The translations under genes were made by a program, and so were the position numbers. 6,857 bases of DNA. Source: an uncultured Ruminococcus sp. Its GTDB lineage: Bacteria; Bacillota; Clostridia; Oscillospirales; Acutalibacteraceae. The stretch spans positions 1 to 6,857 of the forward strand of contig CACZSM010000098.1 of NCBI GenBank assembly GCA_902783815.1. Direction: 5' to 3'. The notes below the pieces were generated by a model. It was not told where the DNA came from. It ran no database searches and saw only the letters and a list, made by a program, of their open reading frames with translations. This document shows positions 6,592 to 6,857 of the stretch, piece by piece; within the stretch, counting starts at the first letter, position 1; every line of letters begins with the position of its first letter.

Positions 6592-6716
6592 CTTTCTGAC
6601 GGCGCAGCGCCGGAGAGCGCGGTGAAGAATTAATAAACATAGTAAGTAGTGAGCGTAGCGAACGACTACGCGAATTGTCCAGTGCGGTCACGCACCGGAG
6701 GCACTGCGCCAGAAAG
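6592..6716. mobile_element. 125-base GC-rich segment with imperfect terminal inverted repeats (MITE- or REP-like candidate)
   Basis: The left end CTTTCTG (6592-6598) plus GCGCAG (6602-6607) plus GCC (6609-6611) is complementary to the right end GGC (6700-6702), CTGCGC (6704-6709) and CAGAAAG (6710-6716). This gives 16 base pairs with one 3-base bulge and one mismatch. AGAG stands immediately outside both ends (6588-6591 and 6717-6720) and could be a 4-base target duplication, although such a simple motif can occur by chance. The left arm is also a palindrome by itself (CGGCGCAGCGCCG, 6600-6612). The right arm can pair locally (CAGTGC 6680-6685 with GCACTG 6701-6706). There is no transposase frame inside. 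The segment contains copy B of the direct repeat and is clearly more GC-rich than its flanks. Confidence 0.4.
6635..6688. repeat. Intergenic repeat, copy B
   Basis: This is the direct-repeat partner of 6454-6507, 181 bases away in the same orientation. It contains GCGTAG (6653-6658) and CTACGC (6666-6671), a 6-base stem with a 7-base loop that copy A lacks. The copy lies within the inverted-repeat-bounded segment 6592-6716. No protein frame of note passes through it. Confidence 0.55.
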
Positions 6717-6722
6717 AGAGAA

Positions 6723-6766
6723 TAGATAATAATGAATAATTAATAGTTAATAATATTTCCTATCTA
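6723..6766. other. AT-rich intergenic stretch with inverted symmetry
   Basis: This stretch is almost entirely A and T. It is bounded by TAGATA (6723-6728) and TATCTA (6761-6766) and contains the small hairpin ATTAA-TAG-TTAAT (6739-6751). I see no gene. It is not a classical terminator on either strand because the stem is weak and no T run follows it. Confidence 0.3.
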
Positions 6767-6799
6767 AAGTATGCACCCCATGTCAGGAAAGTTAGACCG

Positions 6800-6832
6800 C
6801 GCTCGACCAATTTTCGTTTGTTGGTCAGAGCG
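6800..6832. repeat. Strong stem-loop near the right edge
   Basis: CGCTCGACCAA (6800-6810) pairs with TTGGTC (6821-6826) and GAGCG (6828-6832). This gives an 11-base-pair stem with one bulged A (6827) and a 10-base loop, TTTTCGTTTG. Neither side is followed by a T run, so it is not a simple terminator. It directly abuts and overlaps repeat copy C. Confidence 0.4.
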
Positions 6833-6857
6833 GAGTGCAACGAGCGACTATCGCGAA
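6824..6857. repeat. Intergenic repeat, partial copy C (cut by window edge)
   Basis: The last 34 bases align with part of copy B (about 24 of 33 columns with one single-base gap). The best-kept part is CGACTA, then CGCGAA after one inserted T. It is the most diverged of the three, and the alignment is short enough that chance plus shared base composition could contribute. Its continuation lies outside the window. Confidence 0.3.

Larger units (their letters stand above)
6760..6857 (-). other. Open frame entering from the right edge (possible C-terminus of a gene)
   Basis: On the minus strand a 31-codon frame is open from the window edge to TAG at 6762-6760. It ends ...LTNKRKLVERGLTFLTWG followed by AYFR. 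The composition looks protein-like, with W, G and charged residues mixed, but it overlaps the strong hairpin at 6800-6832 and repeat copy C. It may equally be a repeat that happens to be open. No start codon is visible in the window and I recognise no family. A real gene here would lie upstream of and co-directional with the thioesterase unit. Confidence 0.2.

Noticed and set aside
6569..6625. 18-codon plus-strand ORF beginning MAAVWVQSFL
   Set aside because: It is too short, lacks a proper ribosome site and runs into the inverted-repeat segment. No evidence of translation.
6454..6857. Repeats at the right as a CRISPR array
   Set aside because: The repeats are only three, diverged, unevenly placed and interrupted by an inverted-repeat element. 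There is no regular spacer pattern and no cas gene.

Overview
The window reads as a low-to-mid GC Gram-positive anaerobe of the Clostridia, most like Ruminococcus or another Oscillospiraceae. This is a judgement from protein style (a 453-residue clostridial-type citrate synthase, SpoIID, Tex), strong purine-rich ribosome binding sites and AT-rich intergenic DNA. It is not from a database match.

Layout, left to right. (1) Bases 1-449, minus strand: the N-terminal 149 residues of an unrecognised multi-pass membrane protein that runs off the left edge. (2) A 133-base gap holding a long imperfect hairpin. (3) Bases 583-1944, minus: citrate synthase. (4) A 212-base divergent intergenic region with two overlapping promoter candidates: a good housekeeping (sigma-A) promoter facing citrate synthase, and a sigma-E-like sporulation promoter facing right. 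(5) Bases 2157-3158, plus: a SpoIID-family peptidoglycan lytic transglycosylase. (6) Bases 3141-6372, minus: a tight three-gene run, transcribed in the order FlK-like hotdog thioesterase, HAD phosphatase, Tex. The gaps are 18 and 13 bases. Tex and spoIID converge and share their last 18 bases, with no visible terminator. (7) Bases 6373-6857: gene-poor. It holds a thioesterase leader with a clear extended -10 promoter, three diverged copies of an intergenic repeat, a 125-base inverted-repeat-bounded GC-rich segment, an AT-rich stretch and a strong hairpin at the right edge.

How the genes fit together. Citrate synthase would feed carbon into 2-oxoglutarate and glutamate synthesis in an anaerobe. 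SpoIID acts on septal peptidoglycan during engulfment. Its promoter resembles the mother-cell sigma-E class that drives spoIID in Bacillus, so sporulation expression is plausible. The thioesterase, HAD and Tex genes look like one housekeeping transcription unit (metabolite clean-up plus RNA handling), although no functional link between the three is evident.

There is no sign of a CRISPR array, phage, toxin-antitoxin pair, tRNA, rRNA or intact insertion sequence. The least explained parts are the right-hand repeat region, the overlapping divergent promoters and the structured gap downstream of citrate synthase. No wholly new system is evident.
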